DNA of 64,000 bases from Anaerocolumna chitinilytica (GTDB taxonomy: Bacteria > Bacillota > Clostridia > Lachnospirales > Lachnospiraceae), in the NCBI RefSeq assembly GCF_014218355.1, contig NZ_AP023368.1:5085501-5149500 (forward strand), given 5' to 3'. Both the position numbers and the translations under genes were made by a program. This document shows, in pieces, positions 16,481 through 25,562 of this stretch. Positions within the stretch are counted from its first letter, which is position 1, and every line of letters starts with the position of its first letter. Under the pieces are notes generated by a model, which saw only the letters and a list, made by a program, of their open reading frames with translations, was not told the origin of the DNA and made no database searches.

Positions 16481-17064
16481 TCACCCCGTTTCACTTTCTT
16501 CTTTTAGGTCTTTTAGTTCCTGAATCATGAGCTGACGTATTATCTTTTTTTCTCCGATTGGAAGCTCGTAATATTCATGTGGAAACTTATTATGGAGACG
16601 AAAAAGGAAGTACATTAACCGCACTTCCCCGTCTCCACTTATTAGTTTTTTATTTCTTCGTCCTGTTCCTCTTCATCCTCTTCATTAAGAGAAAATCCGC
16701 TTAATTCTGCAATGGCCTCCACTGCATTTGTCATATCATCACCTTTGAATAGTAGTTTCACCATATCCAAAGGATCTGCAGCGCCAAAATGTTTCTGTAG
16801 GCGTTCGTCTTTTAAATCCGGGTCAATGACACCTTTTAATAGTACTTTGCAGTTAATGTCGTACTGCTTATCAAAATCTGGCCTTCCTTTGCGGTCTAAT
16901 ATTTCTAACTGCATTGTTTGATAGTCCTTTGTATTAATCTCCTGCAATGTTACTTCGAATTTTTCTCCAAGAATTTCTGATATTCTTTTAATCTCAAATT
17001 TTGCTGTCCTTTTCTCATGAAACTTTTTGGCGTCTGCCGCCAGTAATTTATCAACTAAATTCAT
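16481..17064 (-). CDS. Tail assembly chaperone fusion (G-T type) made by -1 frameshifting
   Basis: Predicted 194-residue product of the XkdN frame plus a 54-residue extension in the -1 frame (LISGDGEVRLMYFLFRLHNK... to KEESETG). The extension is open through the XkdN stop and ends at the TGA at 16481-16483, five bases before the tape measure start. Chaperones of this pair coat the tape measure during tail assembly in most long-tailed phages. The extension also has an internal ATG but no ribosome site, so frameshifting is the better explanation. Confidence 0.75.
16594..16651 (-). promoter_or_regulatory. Programmed -1 frameshift signal
   Basis: The heptamer A-AAA-AAC lies in the XkdN reading frame at 16651-16645, one codon before its stop. 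Eight bases later a two-part stem-loop starts: GGAGACG with CGTCTCC (16636-16630 and 16600-16594), with an inner GGAAGT/ACTTCC stem. This is the textbook arrangement of slippery site, 5-9-base spacer and stimulatory hairpin. Confidence 0.8.
16642..17064 (-). CDS. xkdN: Tail assembly chaperone XkdN-like
   Basis: 140 residues, the unshifted chaperone product: helical, acidic C-terminus (NEEDEEEQDEEIKN), start MNLVDKLLAADAKKFHEKRT. Preceded by GGGGGT and placed between the tail tube and tape measure genes, the fixed position of G-type chaperones. Confidence 0.88.
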   Translation of the reverse strand: MNLVDKLLAADAKKFHEKRTAKFEIKRISEILGEKFEVTLQEINTKDYQTMQLEILDRKGRPDFDKQYDINCKVLLKGVIDPDLKDERLQKHFGAADPLDMVKLLFKGDDMTNAVEAIAELSGFSLNEEDEEEQDEEIKN

Positions 17065-17079
17065 ATTTGTTACCCCCTG

Positions 17080-17508
17080 TTATTCGATTGAATCAAGAAC
17101 TTCCCAATTCTTGAAGTTGAAATTTAAACTTTCTTCTGCCAGCTTTTTAAGCTCCCAATCAATAAGAGGAAGCTCCGTGAAAACACATCCTGTTAGCTTA
17201 ACTCTTTCAGTTCCCCCATTACTTGGGTCTGCTAGCTTGCTTATAATTGTGAAGCTGCGCTGTTTTCCTGCTTTTAAGCTGTCACTCATGAGCTTAATCC
17301 ATCTAGAATTAATCTTATTGGTTTTTAGCTCTCCTTTACACTCCAATCCAGTTACTTTAGTTCCGTCAACCATTTCTCCTGATTGACTTACCGTTTCTGT
17401 TTTTGGTGTAATAGTTGCCTTTACGCTCTGTACCTCCTGAATTAAGTCACCATCCAGCCAAAGGTATCCATGTGTACCATTAATTACTTTACTTTCATCG
17501 TAAGCCAT
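17080..17508 (-). CDS. xkdM: Tail tube protein XkdM-like
   Basis: 142 residues, the inner tube of the contractile tail. Family features: INGTHGYLWLDGDLIQEVQS at the N-terminus, followed by the TGLECKGELKTNKINSRWIK loop region. AAGGAGG precedes the ATG. Located directly after the sheath gene. Confidence 0.9.
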   Translation of the reverse strand: MAYDESKVINGTHGYLWLDGDLIQEVQSVKATITPKTETVSQSGEMVDGTKVTGLECKGELKTNKINSRWIKLMSDSLKAGKQRSFTIISKLADPSNGGTERVKLTGCVFTELPLIDWELKKLAEESLNFNFKNWEVLDSIE

Positions 17509-17519
17509 GCTATCCCTCC

Positions 17520-18593
17520 TTAGATATTAATGCTTAAGGTAATATCCTCTATTGCGTCCAGGATACTAATTGTCGATTTAAGAAATACCTGGCTTCCAGT
17601 GTTATATGCCTTGATTTCGTCATCGTTCATGGTATCCGTGTTAACTCCAGTTCCCTTTAAATAGGCTCTCTGTGCTGCAATATCAATTCCTACTGAGTAC
17701 CCACCAAGAACACCGTCCAGCATAAGCTGGTCGAAATAGCCGCTGATAGCGGACATTAACAAGCACTTATTATCATAACTATTTGAATACTTACCAAGAT
17801 AATTATCCTGAGCAGTCATTTTGATGTCGGTGTAAATCATGTCCATTGCATCAACAAGCTTAATTTTCTTGAAATCTGCTCCTTTGTCTTCGTTCGTTGT
17901 GACAAGGCTGTTAACCCCTCTGCCAACTTTTACTTTTTCGCCATCAAAATATATAATAAATTTTCCTGCGTTGATCGCTGTATCCATATCTGCGTTAGTC
18001 AAATGGCTGCAGTCTACAAGTTCATTTAACGGTGCGTATGTACAGCTAATTGTAAGCGGCGTTCCTGCAATTAATCCAGCTATTCGGGAACAATATTCCT
18101 CCGTTGTGAAGGTTTCTTCTCCATCTGTCATACTTGCAGTGGCAAAATTTACGATACCTTCGTTATCTGCTGCTGTATTTGGCAATACAGCCTTACACAT
18201 TTTTCCTCCGGTCCGCTGTCCTTTAATCCAGGTTGCTACTTCCTGTGTTTTTCCGTCCGTTGCCACGGTCGGTATTGCCATGTAGTCAAAACTTGTATGA
18301 GCAAAATAGTTGTATGCTTCGGTATAATTGACTCCGTCTGCTTCATCATCGTCAACAAAAAAACATATTACTTTTTTGGGAGACTTTACATATCCCATTA
18401 AAGTAAGATTGATCTGTTTTTTGTTAAAATCAGATATTCCGGTCGGTATGTCTGCAGGTGATAGGACTGCAATTGGATTACTGGCCGGAACTGTCTCTTC
18501 TTTAAGAATAAGTGCTACAATTCCCCGTTCGGCTCTTTCCATACTTGCTATCGCTGTTTCCTTAAAGGAAATATTAATGCTTGGCATTCCCAT
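17520..18593 (-). CDS. xkdK: Tail sheath protein XkdK-like
   Basis: 357 residues, the contractile outer sheath, which makes this a myovirus. Recognisable: INISFKETAIASMERAERGI at the start and, near the C-terminus, YLKGTGVNTDTMNDDEIKAY followed by STISILDAIEDITLSINI, the inter-subunit arm. It is shorter than PBSX XkdK, lacking an insertion domain but retaining the core. Ribosome site AAAGGATG. Confidence 0.9.
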   Translation of the reverse strand: MGMPSINISFKETAIASMERAERGIVALILKEETVPASNPIAVLSPADIPTGISDFNKKQINLTLMGYVKSPKKVICFFVDDDEADGVNYTEAYNYFAHTSFDYMAIPTVATDGKTQEVATWIKGQRTGGKMCKAVLPNTAADNEGIVNFATASMTDGEETFTTEEYCSRIAGLIAGTPLTISCTYAPLNELVDCSHLTNADMDTAINAGKFIIYFDGEKVKVGRGVNSLVTTNEDKGADFKKIKLVDAMDMIYTDIKMTAQDNYLGKYSNSYDNKCLLMSAISGYFDQLMLDGVLGGYSVGIDIAAQRAYLKGTGVNTDTMNDDEIKAYNTGSQVFLKSTISILDAIEDITLSINI

Positions 18594-18600
18594 GTGTTTA

Positions 18601-19047
18601 TCATCCTTTCTGATTGTTTATATTTATCTGCCCTGCAATATCGTTTTCATCTATTACAGGTACTTTGTCATAAAACTCTGTTTCGATACTGATCTGAAGG
18701 ATATCTGCACCGCTTCCCGTAAACTCATAATCATAGTCAGAAAGATTAATGCTTACCCCCTCTTTGATAACAAGGTTATATCCAAACAATTCCTGAATTT
18801 CATCTATGATTCTAAGGTTATCTACTGTCTTATCGGCTCCGGTTTTATCTGAAAAATAGGTAATAGAAACTGTGTAGGCAAATCTTTTATAAAAGATGCT
18901 TTCATTGGATATAGTTTTTGTTATCAACGAAACAAAAAAGGAAGGTTTATCATAACCTTCCGATACTTCATTCCCATATCTTTTATAAGGATATTTACTC
19001 TTAAGTTTTGCATTTACTGCATTGTATAGCTCTGTAATTTTTATCAT
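18601..19047 (-). CDS. Tail terminator-like protein (XkdJ/DUF6838 type)
   Basis: 148 residues, located between the gp10-like protein and the sheath, where tail completion proteins lie. Motifs: ITELYNAVNAKLKSKYPYKR and YEFTGSGADILQISIETEFY. Probably caps the tail tube at the head-proximal end. Confidence 0.75.
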   Translation of the reverse strand: MIKITELYNAVNAKLKSKYPYKRYGNEVSEGYDKPSFFVSLITKTISNESIFYKRFAYTVSITYFSDKTGADKTVDNLRIIDEIQELFGYNLVIKEGVSINLSDYDYEFTGSGADILQISIETEFYDKVPVIDENDIAGQININNQKG

Positions 19048-19496
19048 AGATCACACGCTTTCGTAATATCCTTTAAGAGCTGGTCCATTTCAAACGGCAT
19101 TACATATTCTGCATACTTTATACGCATCTTTTTTACCACGTAATTTCCTTGTACCCAGCCTATCCTTTTCCCGTCTTTAGTTGTCTGTTCATGCCCATTC
19201 TCTACCAAGTGAAAAATCTTTGACTTTGCTGAGAAATCAACTTCCATGTTTTCATTATAGCCTCGTACCTTACCAACCGAAAACCCGGAAGAAGAAGTAA
19301 GTTTATTCTTTGTTCTGGTATCATCATTTTTAATTGCTTTTTTCTCTTCGTCAATGACATCTTTTTTTAGGTTATTGGCTATTTTTCTTATTCTCTCTTC
19401 TGCCATATTAGGATATAGGCGTATAGCTTTTGTCAAATCGGCCGATAAATCGGTTAATCCCTCTAAAGAGAAATCCATATCACTCAAATTTATCAC
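19044..19496 (-). CDS. HK97 gp10-family head-tail joining protein
   Basis: 150 residues (LTDLSADLTKAIRLYPNMAE...) of the XkdI/HK97-gp10 type, with a helical N-terminus, a Lys-rich middle and the beta strand FHLVENGHEQTTKDGKRIGW typical of the family. Overlaps both neighbours. Confidence 0.8.
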   Translation of the reverse strand: MINLSDMDFSLEGLTDLSADLTKAIRLYPNMAEERIRKIANNLKKDVIDEEKKAIKNDDTRTKNKLTSSSGFSVGKVRGYNENMEVDFSAKSKIFHLVENGHEQTTKDGKRIGWVQGNYVVKKMRIKYAEYVMPFEMDQLLKDITKACDL

Positions 19497-19836
19497 CTGC
19501 CTTATACTTGCAGTAAATCTTTAACATTTCGTTTTCTTCCCTGTTATTCATAGGTGGACCAATGATTTCGAGCTTTTCCCCTTTGTAGTTAATTAACATA
19601 CTACTGGTAATATTACTGTCATATCTTACAAAAACAGTATAATAAAGCATGTTGCTTTTCTTTTCTGCTTCGATTATTTCATCTGGCTTAGTCGGTTCAA
19701 CGCTTGCCCATGCTGTTTTATAAGGCATTAGCTTTTGTATATTATTCCCTAGCTCATTTTCATATGGCATACCATTTTCATCTCTGTCCCTTAACTGCAT
19801 GAAAATAACTTTTTTATTTAGTCTGTTTATAACCAT
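19480..19836 (-). CDS. Head closure/head-tail adaptor protein
   Basis: 118 residues of the SPP1 gp16-like adaptor fold: INRLNKKVIFMQLRDRDENG, AWASVEPTKPDE, LYYTVFVRYDSNI. Forms the ring under the connector through which DNA is held in the head. Confidence 0.8.
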   Translation of the reverse strand: MVINRLNKKVIFMQLRDRDENGMPYENELGNNIQKLMPYKTAWASVEPTKPDEIIEAEKKSNMLYYTVFVRYDSNITSSMLINYKGEKLEIIGPPMNNREENEMLKIYCKYKAGDKFE

Positions 19837-19837
19837 A

Positions 19838-20119
19838 TTAGATCACCGCCGTATAATCTTGTGATAGGCATAAATGTATTTTGAGTGTTTCATAGGCTTC
19901 TCTGTATCTTTGTGATTCTTTATCATCTGAGCTAAACTCTGATTTACAGAAGCTTTTCACAGCTCTTAAAATCAAAGTGTCCTCACTCTCAGGCTGTGCT
20001 TTTTCCTTTGATACACCGCTCAAAACAAGATCAGCTATACAGGCGTCTATTGTATCCTGTAAATCTTCGTCTAAAGAATCATCATCAATGCGTAAAGCGT
20101 TTCTGATTTTCTCTAACAC
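19838..20119 (-). CDS. Head-tail connector (gp6-like)
   Basis: 93 residues, all-helical: MLEKIRNALRIDDDSLDEDL, then RAVKSFCKSEFSSDD. Fits the HK97 gp6/SPP1 gp15 connector family that binds the portal. The start overlaps the stop of the upstream gene by one base. Confidence 0.8.
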   Translation of the reverse strand: MLEKIRNALRIDDDSLDEDLQDTIDACIADLVLSGVSKEKAQPESEDTLILRAVKSFCKSEFSSDDKESQRYREAYETLKIHLCLSQDYTAVI

Positions 20120-20325
20120 TAATTCACCGCCTTATCTGAGCTGTTTCTCTGTCTCCTTTTGGGCGGCTGCTCCGTTTCTTCGGTTTCTATGTGCTCAACT
20201 AAAACGCCGAAAGAGGTCGAGTTAATCTCCTCGAACCTCTTTTCTGTGGTTGTAAATATATCACCTTTTTTTCTCATGACGTTTTCAGTCAGGTCATTAA
20301 ACTGTTCTAATGCTCTAACCTTCAT
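20119..20325 (-). CDS. Small head-region phage protein
   Basis: 68 residues: a beta-rich N-terminus (MKVRALEQFNDLTENVMRKK) and a basic, Pro/Arg-rich C-terminus (TEQPPKRRQRNSSDKAVN). Proteins of this size commonly follow the capsid gene in clostridial phages; function unknown. Confidence 0.7.
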   Translation of the reverse strand: MKVRALEQFNDLTENVMRKKGDIFTTTEKRFEEINSTSFGVLVEHIETEETEQPPKRRQRNSSDKAVN

Positions 20326-20336
20326 GGTCTACCTCC

Positions 20337-21551
20337 TTATACGGAAGCGGAATTTTTACCGTGAACAAACGAATTAGGCTGTGCAGCTCCACTGACAACG
20401 GCATAGGCCGTATAATCATTGATTCTACTCTTTCCGCTGATATCTTTTGTGATAGAAAATGCTTCATTGGTGTTGAATCGATAAAATCTCGGATTACCAA
20501 TAATGAACTCACCCGCATTTAAATAAGGGTCAACTTCAACCTTGTAGGTTGCAACCGAATTTATACCGCCAGCATTAAGGGGGTTATAGATAAAGTTATT
20601 ATTTTTGTCACGCATGAAGGAAATAGTTTCTATGATATCCTGTGCTACATAAATCTTTGCACCGATCTTTTTTTTCTTTGGAAGCTTCTTTAATCCTGCT
20701 TCTAATCCTCCTAAAACGTCAGGTACATTTCCTTCCAAGGTACCAATCGTATAAGTGCCATCAATAGCATTTTCTGTGACACCGGTTAACGTATTACTTC
20801 CATTCCCATAAAACACTTCTGTAAGCATTTTTTCTGTTACCTGGTCTGCAAGTTCTTTCGTAATATAATCAATGAATCCATCGACGCTCATAGCTTCCAG
20901 CTTCCAGGTTACTCTGATTGTTTCGCTTACTTCCAGTAATGTAAGTGTTAATTCTGCCCATTTTACCTGCCCGTCTTTATTTGCTGTCCCTTCCGTTTGC
21001 TTCTCAGCTCCTGAACCAGATTCACGGTAAGGGAATTTAATGTAGCCAGATACGCCAGTCTTAGCTATGTCATTGAAAAATGGTGACGCCAGAGAGAGCT
21101 CATTCATCAATTCCAAGCTTACATCCTCCGGAATGAATAACCCACCATTGTTCACTCCATCGGCGCCAGAAGCAGCTGCGGTGTAGCTAGTTGCTGTAGT
21201 TGTCAGTGCTGTCCCCAATGCTCTTTTTTCAGACTCATTCAGCGGAAGGCACATAAGGGTTTTTGCCCAGGCGTTCCTGTATTCCTTACTTTTCAAAACA
21301 TTTTCTCCTGTAAGCTCGCTTTTTCTCTGTTCGTCTCCCAATTCTCCCATAGGGATAATTACATTTGCCCCATCCATACCGGCTATTCCATCAAGCAGCT
21401 TTTTCCTTTTTTCGGCCTTTTCTAGAATTCCTTTCCTTTCCTCTGTTAATTCTTTTATTTCTTTTTCAAGTGCATCAATATCGGAACCTTCCTGTCCCAG
21501 CTCCACTTTAATGGCTGCCAATCTTCTGTTAATCTCTTCTAATGTTCTCAT
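20337..21551 (-). CDS. Major capsid protein, HK97 fold
   Basis: 404 residues. The N-terminal about 60 residues form the coiled-coil delta scaffold (LEEINRRLAAIKVELGQEGS...), removed by the prohead protease. The rest is the HK97 capsid domain (TSYTAAASGADGVNNGGLFI, LTLLEVSETIRVTWKLEAMS, NNNFIYNPLNAGGINSVATY). The ATG chosen follows GGAGG by 9 bases; a slightly longer ORF start has none. No separate scaffold gene is needed. Confidence 0.93.
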   Translation of the reverse strand: MRTLEEINRRLAAIKVELGQEGSDIDALEKEIKELTEERKGILEKAEKRKKLLDGIAGMDGANVIIPMGELGDEQRKSELTGENVLKSKEYRNAWAKTLMCLPLNESEKRALGTALTTTATSYTAAASGADGVNNGGLFIPEDVSLELMNELSLASPFFNDIAKTGVSGYIKFPYRESGSGAEKQTEGTANKDGQVKWAELTLTLLEVSETIRVTWKLEAMSVDGFIDYITKELADQVTEKMLTEVFYGNGSNTLTGVTENAIDGTYTIGTLEGNVPDVLGGLEAGLKKLPKKKKIGAKIYVAQDIIETISFMRDKNNNFIYNPLNAGGINSVATYKVEVDPYLNAGEFIIGNPRFYRFNTNEAFSITKDISGKSRINDYTAYAVVSGAAQPNSFVHGKNSASV

Positions 21552-21552
21552 A

Positions 21553-22161
21553 CTAAAAATCCTCCAATTCAATCATAAGTTGTAATAGTTTTCTTCTTCG
21601 CTCTAACGACTCCCGTTTCTCGCCTTCAATCACTCCGTTTAAGTAAGATCGAGCGGATATTTCAGTGCCATCATTAGCCGGTATACTAACGGCAGACACG
21701 TCATATATTTTTTTAAATTTTTTAATTGTCCGGGTTCTTGTCTCCCGGTTGTACTCTTCATCAGCAACTGTGAACGAAAACGACATCCTTGTTACCAGTT
21801 CGTTGTCTATTTCTTCATAAAGTTCCTTTGCTGCTGCGGATTTGCTCAAATCAGCGCAAATAAATAAGCCGATATTATTCGGCTCTGCTATTAATGTTTT
21901 ATTCGATTTTCTTGCAAATACCTTACCTTCATGGTCATACTGCAATATAATATCTGACATATCGGCCCCGTTAAAGGCATTGCTGTCGACCATTTCATAA
22001 TACTTAATGCCATCTACTTCGTATAATAGATATGGCTGATTAAATGTCGTGGCATATCCTTCGACATAATAATCGCTGTCAATTCTCTTCTGCTGCGTTT
22101 GTGGTGCTAGTGGTAGCAGATTTCGGTATTCCCTCCCCTTGACCAGTGGCAATATCATCAA
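21553..22161 (-). CDS. Prohead maturation protease, HK97 U35 family
   Basis: 202 residues. Catalytic His in DIILQYDHEGKVFAR (about residue 77) and Ser in RMSFSFTVADEEY (about 128), followed by DVSAVSIPANDGTEI. It processes the capsid delta domain. Its first 83 bases overlap the end of the portal gene in another frame. The first codon may be TTG or the adjacent ATG. Confidence 0.92.
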   Translation of the reverse strand: MMILPLVKGREYRNLLPLAPQTQQKRIDSDYYVEGYATTFNQPYLLYEVDGIKYYEMVDSNAFNGADMSDIILQYDHEGKVFARKSNKTLIAEPNNIGLFICADLSKSAAAKELYEEIDNELVTRMSFSFTVADEEYNRETRTRTIKKFKKIYDVSAVSIPANDGTEISARSYLNGVIEGEKRESLERRRKLLQLMIELEDF

Positions 22162-23347
22162 CTCCTTTCATGTCTGGATTGCTATCCAGATTATTAATGT
22201 CAGCGTATTCTTTTCGAATATACCGTTTGTCTCCATCCGGTACATGTGACATGTTCCAGATATCCATAACCTGGTTAGTGGAGAGTATCCCCCTATCAAA
22301 TAATTGGCTGGATACCTGTAATTTTGTACTATTAGAAGCATACTGTAAACGATTTGCAGTGAAAATGACTGCGTTATCATGTGCAAGTTCTTTTTGCGTA
22401 TACATCATATTGGTATGTACTAAACTTGCCTGTAGGGCGAAAGGTTCAATCTCGCCTTCATAATATGCATTCCATTTATTCTCATCATATTTATTTTGAA
22501 GAATATCTTCGTTGGTACCAAAGTAATTAAATACATTATTTTGAATTATCTTCATCTGCTCTGCATCAACAATAAACGGCTTCGAGTCTATTTGCTTAAC
22601 ATCTGCATATTTCATATCAAATAGCAATACACCGCTTTGATTATCCGCACTTAAGTTATCTTTTGAAAAAGCTTCCCTTTCTTTATTCAAATCTGTAGGA
22701 TTTAGGACTTGTGACAGTCTTGCCATGAATCGCAATGTTGCTGACTGTTTTATACCTTCTGTAATGCCTTGCTTCTGTATATCCAAAAGATTCATTGTAG
22801 GAGATAGTGCCTTGTTTCCATCACCGAAAAAATCACTCTTATATTGATATTTCGTTAGTACGCCTACTCTACTATATTCAATCGCTGCTTTTTGCCCATT
22901 TTGGAAGTAATATCTTAACCAAGGTTCACCGGCAACCTGTATGACCTCTGTTCTTTGCGGTAGTAGAGGATAAAACCCGATAATAGTTTCATAGTCTTCT
23001 GCGTAAAGCGGAACGATAAAAGCTGTTGTATTTACTTTTAAGATTGTTGCCAATCTATACAGATATTGGCTTGTATTCATCCAGGGATTTGGTTTAAATT
23101 GCAATACCTTTTCAAGATTTTTATATGCACTTCCTTGTATCTCAGGTTTAAGCTTACTGCAGAATGTGGCATACCTATCAATTGCAGCTCTTGTAAGTTC
23201 CATTTCGTAAATTCCACCTTCATACGTAGTAAAAGAAGGGGAATAAGCATTAAGCATCTTGAAATATCCCTCCATAGATTTCTGGACTTGTTTTTGAGTC
23301 TGCTCCTGTTTAGAAAATACTTTTTCTAATAATCCTATCTTTATCAC
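22079..23347 (-). CDS. Portal protein (HK97 type)
   Basis: 422 residues, the dodecameric DNA channel of the head. Family features: ELTRAAIDRYATFCSKLKPE, TAFIVPLYAEDYETIIGFYP, VFNYFGTNEDILQNKYDENK, ANRLQYASNSTKLQVSSQLF. The probable GTG start lies just after AAAGGGG. It is between terminase and protease, the canonical order. Confidence 0.93.
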   Translation of the reverse strand: MIKIGLLEKVFSKQEQTQKQVQKSMEGYFKMLNAYSPSFTTYEGGIYEMELTRAAIDRYATFCSKLKPEIQGSAYKNLEKVLQFKPNPWMNTSQYLYRLATILKVNTTAFIVPLYAEDYETIIGFYPLLPQRTEVIQVAGEPWLRYYFQNGQKAAIEYSRVGVLTKYQYKSDFFGDGNKALSPTMNLLDIQKQGITEGIKQSATLRFMARLSQVLNPTDLNKEREAFSKDNLSADNQSGVLLFDMKYADVKQIDSKPFIVDAEQMKIIQNNVFNYFGTNEDILQNKYDENKWNAYYEGEIEPFALQASLVHTNMMYTQKELAHDNAVIFTANRLQYASNSTKLQVSSQLFDRGILSTNQVMDIWNMSHVPDGDKRYIRKEYADINNLDSNPDMKGVDDIATGQGEGIPKSATTSTTNAAEEN

Positions 23348-23352
23348 CCCCT

Positions 23353-25041
23353 TTAATAATTTACCATTGCCATGTAGTTTGCTAACTCATCCAAGTACAC
23401 TATATATGCATCAAGTAAGGCTGCAACTCCATCAATTCGTTTAGTAGTATCCTGCATTTTACACAGATACATATTTTGATTGTTATCTATCGTTACAGAG
23501 GCGTTAGCAAGGTTCCATAGAGTAATTGGGTTGTCATTATAATTTACCAGGCATTTTTCAAGGTCTGCTGCAAAGTTACGCATTGGAATGTTAAATGTTT
23601 TCGCCCCTTGAGCGATTGGAACTGTAATTTTTCCAAAATGACTTTCTATTTCATCAATAAGATAGGTTGCGCTGTAACGGTCATAACCTATCTTGTAAAG
23701 ATAAATCCCCTCATTGTCTCTTATTTCCGTAAGCCATTGAGTAACATCACTGTATTTTATCTTATTTCCTTCACTGAGCCTTAGTAAACCTTCCTTGACC
23801 CATTCATCATAAGGGACCTTATCTTGTATAATCTTTGATTCCAATCGGTCAGCCGGTAGCCAATACATTTGTCTCACATATAATACAGGGTCGTTAGGTA
23901 CTCTAAATATAACTGTGGCGCATGTTAGGTCTGTTGTGCTGGAGAGGTCTATCCCAGCAATACCATACTTTGGTCTTAACTTTAACATGTCATAGATCAA
24001 TTTATTGTTAAGTTGTTCATATGTCAGCCACGCTTCGGAACCCGTTTCCGGCATATCAAAGTGTTTGCAAAGAAGGTTCTTAACAAGTTTTTCATTCTGT
24101 TTTGCAAGTTCCACTTTTTCTGCTAAATATGAATACTTAAACGATACCCCAATATTAGGATTTGGCTTTTTCCAACAAGAAGGGTCTTTCCATTCTTTTC
24201 GGTTATCAAGTTCATAAATAAAGCAGATTGTTCTATCGTCCTTGTAAGTGTCCAGGCCAATGTAGCCATTGATAATTCTTTCAGCTTCGGTGTAAATAGT
24301 ATCGTAGATATCCTGGCGTATGGTTCCGGCTGTACTGGTTATAAAGATGAGAGGCTGCCGTCTTGCAATCGTTCCATCAACCATAATGTCGTATAAGGAC
24401 TTACCATTTTTCCATTGGTGGATTTCATCCATTAGAACTCCATGAACGTTTAATCCGTCAAGGCTGTCAGAATCGCTTGATAGGGGTTTGAACACGCTAT
24501 CATTAAAATCACTGTTCAGCTCTGCTACCAGGGTCTTAATTCTCTTTCTAAGCGCCGGTGACTTTTTGACCATTCTCTTGGCTTCTAGCCAGATAATTTT
24601 ACTTTGGTCCTTCTTAGTGGCCACTGCGTAAACTTCGGCACCTGGTTCATTATCTGCAATTTGTAGATACAACCCAATAGCGGAGGCAAGAAGTGATTTA
24701 CCATTTTTCTTTGCAATGATTAGTATGGACCTGTGATATTTCCTGTTTCCCTCTATATCTATAAACCCAAACGTGGCAGCCACAAGGGCCTTTTGCCAAA
24801 GCTCAAGTTTTACCGGCTTTCCTCCTAGCTCCCCTTTTGAATGTTTGCAGTAATTTTCTACAAACTCAATAGCATGGTTTGCTCTTTTCGGAGAATAAAA
24901 AAACTCGCTGTCATTGTTTATAACATCGGCAGCAAGCTTTTGATAAGTATAATAAATCTTCTTACATACAACTTCTTGACCAGATTCAATAAGATTCCAG
25001 TATTCAAGAATCGGATTGTAAGCAAGGGGATATCTAATCAT
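23353..25041 (-). CDS. terL: Terminase large subunit
   Basis: 562 residues. The ATPase has Walker A-like IAKKNGKSLLASA and Walker B VLMDEIHQW, with ITSTAGT as coupling motif. The C-terminal nuclease domain has metal-ligand acidic residues in GIAGIDLSSTTDLT and a later IDGVAALLDAY. It cuts and pumps phage DNA into the head. The ATG at 25041 has AGGTGA 6 bases upstream; a GTG 9 bases earlier is an alternative. Confidence 0.93.
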   Translation of the reverse strand: MIRYPLAYNPILEYWNLIESGQEVVCKKIYYTYQKLAADVINNDSEFFYSPKRANHAIEFVENYCKHSKGELGGKPVKLELWQKALVAATFGFIDIEGNRKYHRSILIIAKKNGKSLLASAIGLYLQIADNEPGAEVYAVATKKDQSKIIWLEAKRMVKKSPALRKRIKTLVAELNSDFNDSVFKPLSSDSDSLDGLNVHGVLMDEIHQWKNGKSLYDIMVDGTIARRQPLIFITSTAGTIRQDIYDTIYTEAERIINGYIGLDTYKDDRTICFIYELDNRKEWKDPSCWKKPNPNIGVSFKYSYLAEKVELAKQNEKLVKNLLCKHFDMPETGSEAWLTYEQLNNKLIYDMLKLRPKYGIAGIDLSSTTDLTCATVIFRVPNDPVLYVRQMYWLPADRLESKIIQDKVPYDEWVKEGLLRLSEGNKIKYSDVTQWLTEIRDNEGIYLYKIGYDRYSATYLIDEIESHFGKITVPIAQGAKTFNIPMRNFAADLEKCLVNYNDNPITLWNLANASVTIDNNQNMYLCKMQDTTKRIDGVAALLDAYIVYLDELANYMAMVNY

Positions 25042-25465
25042 CCCTATCACCTACAAACTGATTAAATCCGTCGTCTTTTTCATTTACTGACTTTTCGGAT
25101 TTTGGCATACAATCAAGCAGTATTTTCATTGCTTGTGTCTGCTTTTGTGAAAGCTGTAAGTAAAGTTGTGCATCTGGGCTTTGTTTTACTCCATACTGGT
25201 TTTCGCCGTTTTTGTATGTAACTTTTGTTCCTTCTCTTATGATTTTATCCCTTAAATCTTGCATTGTTATTGTCATAAAAGCTACATCATCTATCGTGGT
25301 AAACACCAAGGATTTTTTATTTTTATCTATTTTCGAGAATAATCTTTTTAGCCTGGAGACCTCTTTTTTAATACGGTTATTTTTCTCTAAATAGTTGGAA
25401 ATACTGTCAACTTTCTCTTCTCTATCAATTTCTTCTTCGATATCTTCCTTGTCCCATTGGCTCAT
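25034..25465 (-). CDS. terS: Terminase small subunit, P27 family
   Basis: 143 residues: an acidic N-terminus, helices KNNRIKKEVSRLKRLFSKID, and the P27 signature region SPDAQLYLQLSQKQTQAMKI. It recognises the packaging site and recruits the large subunit, with which it overlaps. Confidence 0.88.
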   Translation of the reverse strand: MSQWDKEDIEEEIDREEKVDSISNYLEKNNRIKKEVSRLKRLFSKIDKNKKSLVFTTIDDVAFMTITMQDLRDKIIREGTKVTYKNGENQYGVKQSPDAQLYLQLSQKQTQAMKILLDCMPKSEKSVNEKDDGFNQFVGDRDD

Positions 25466-25562
25466 TTTGACTACACCCCCTATATGTGAACCTGTGTGTT
25501 AAATTGATGGTTGGCGTCGGTCTTATCAATTCCGCTCATTTTGCTCGTATGGGGGCGGTCCC

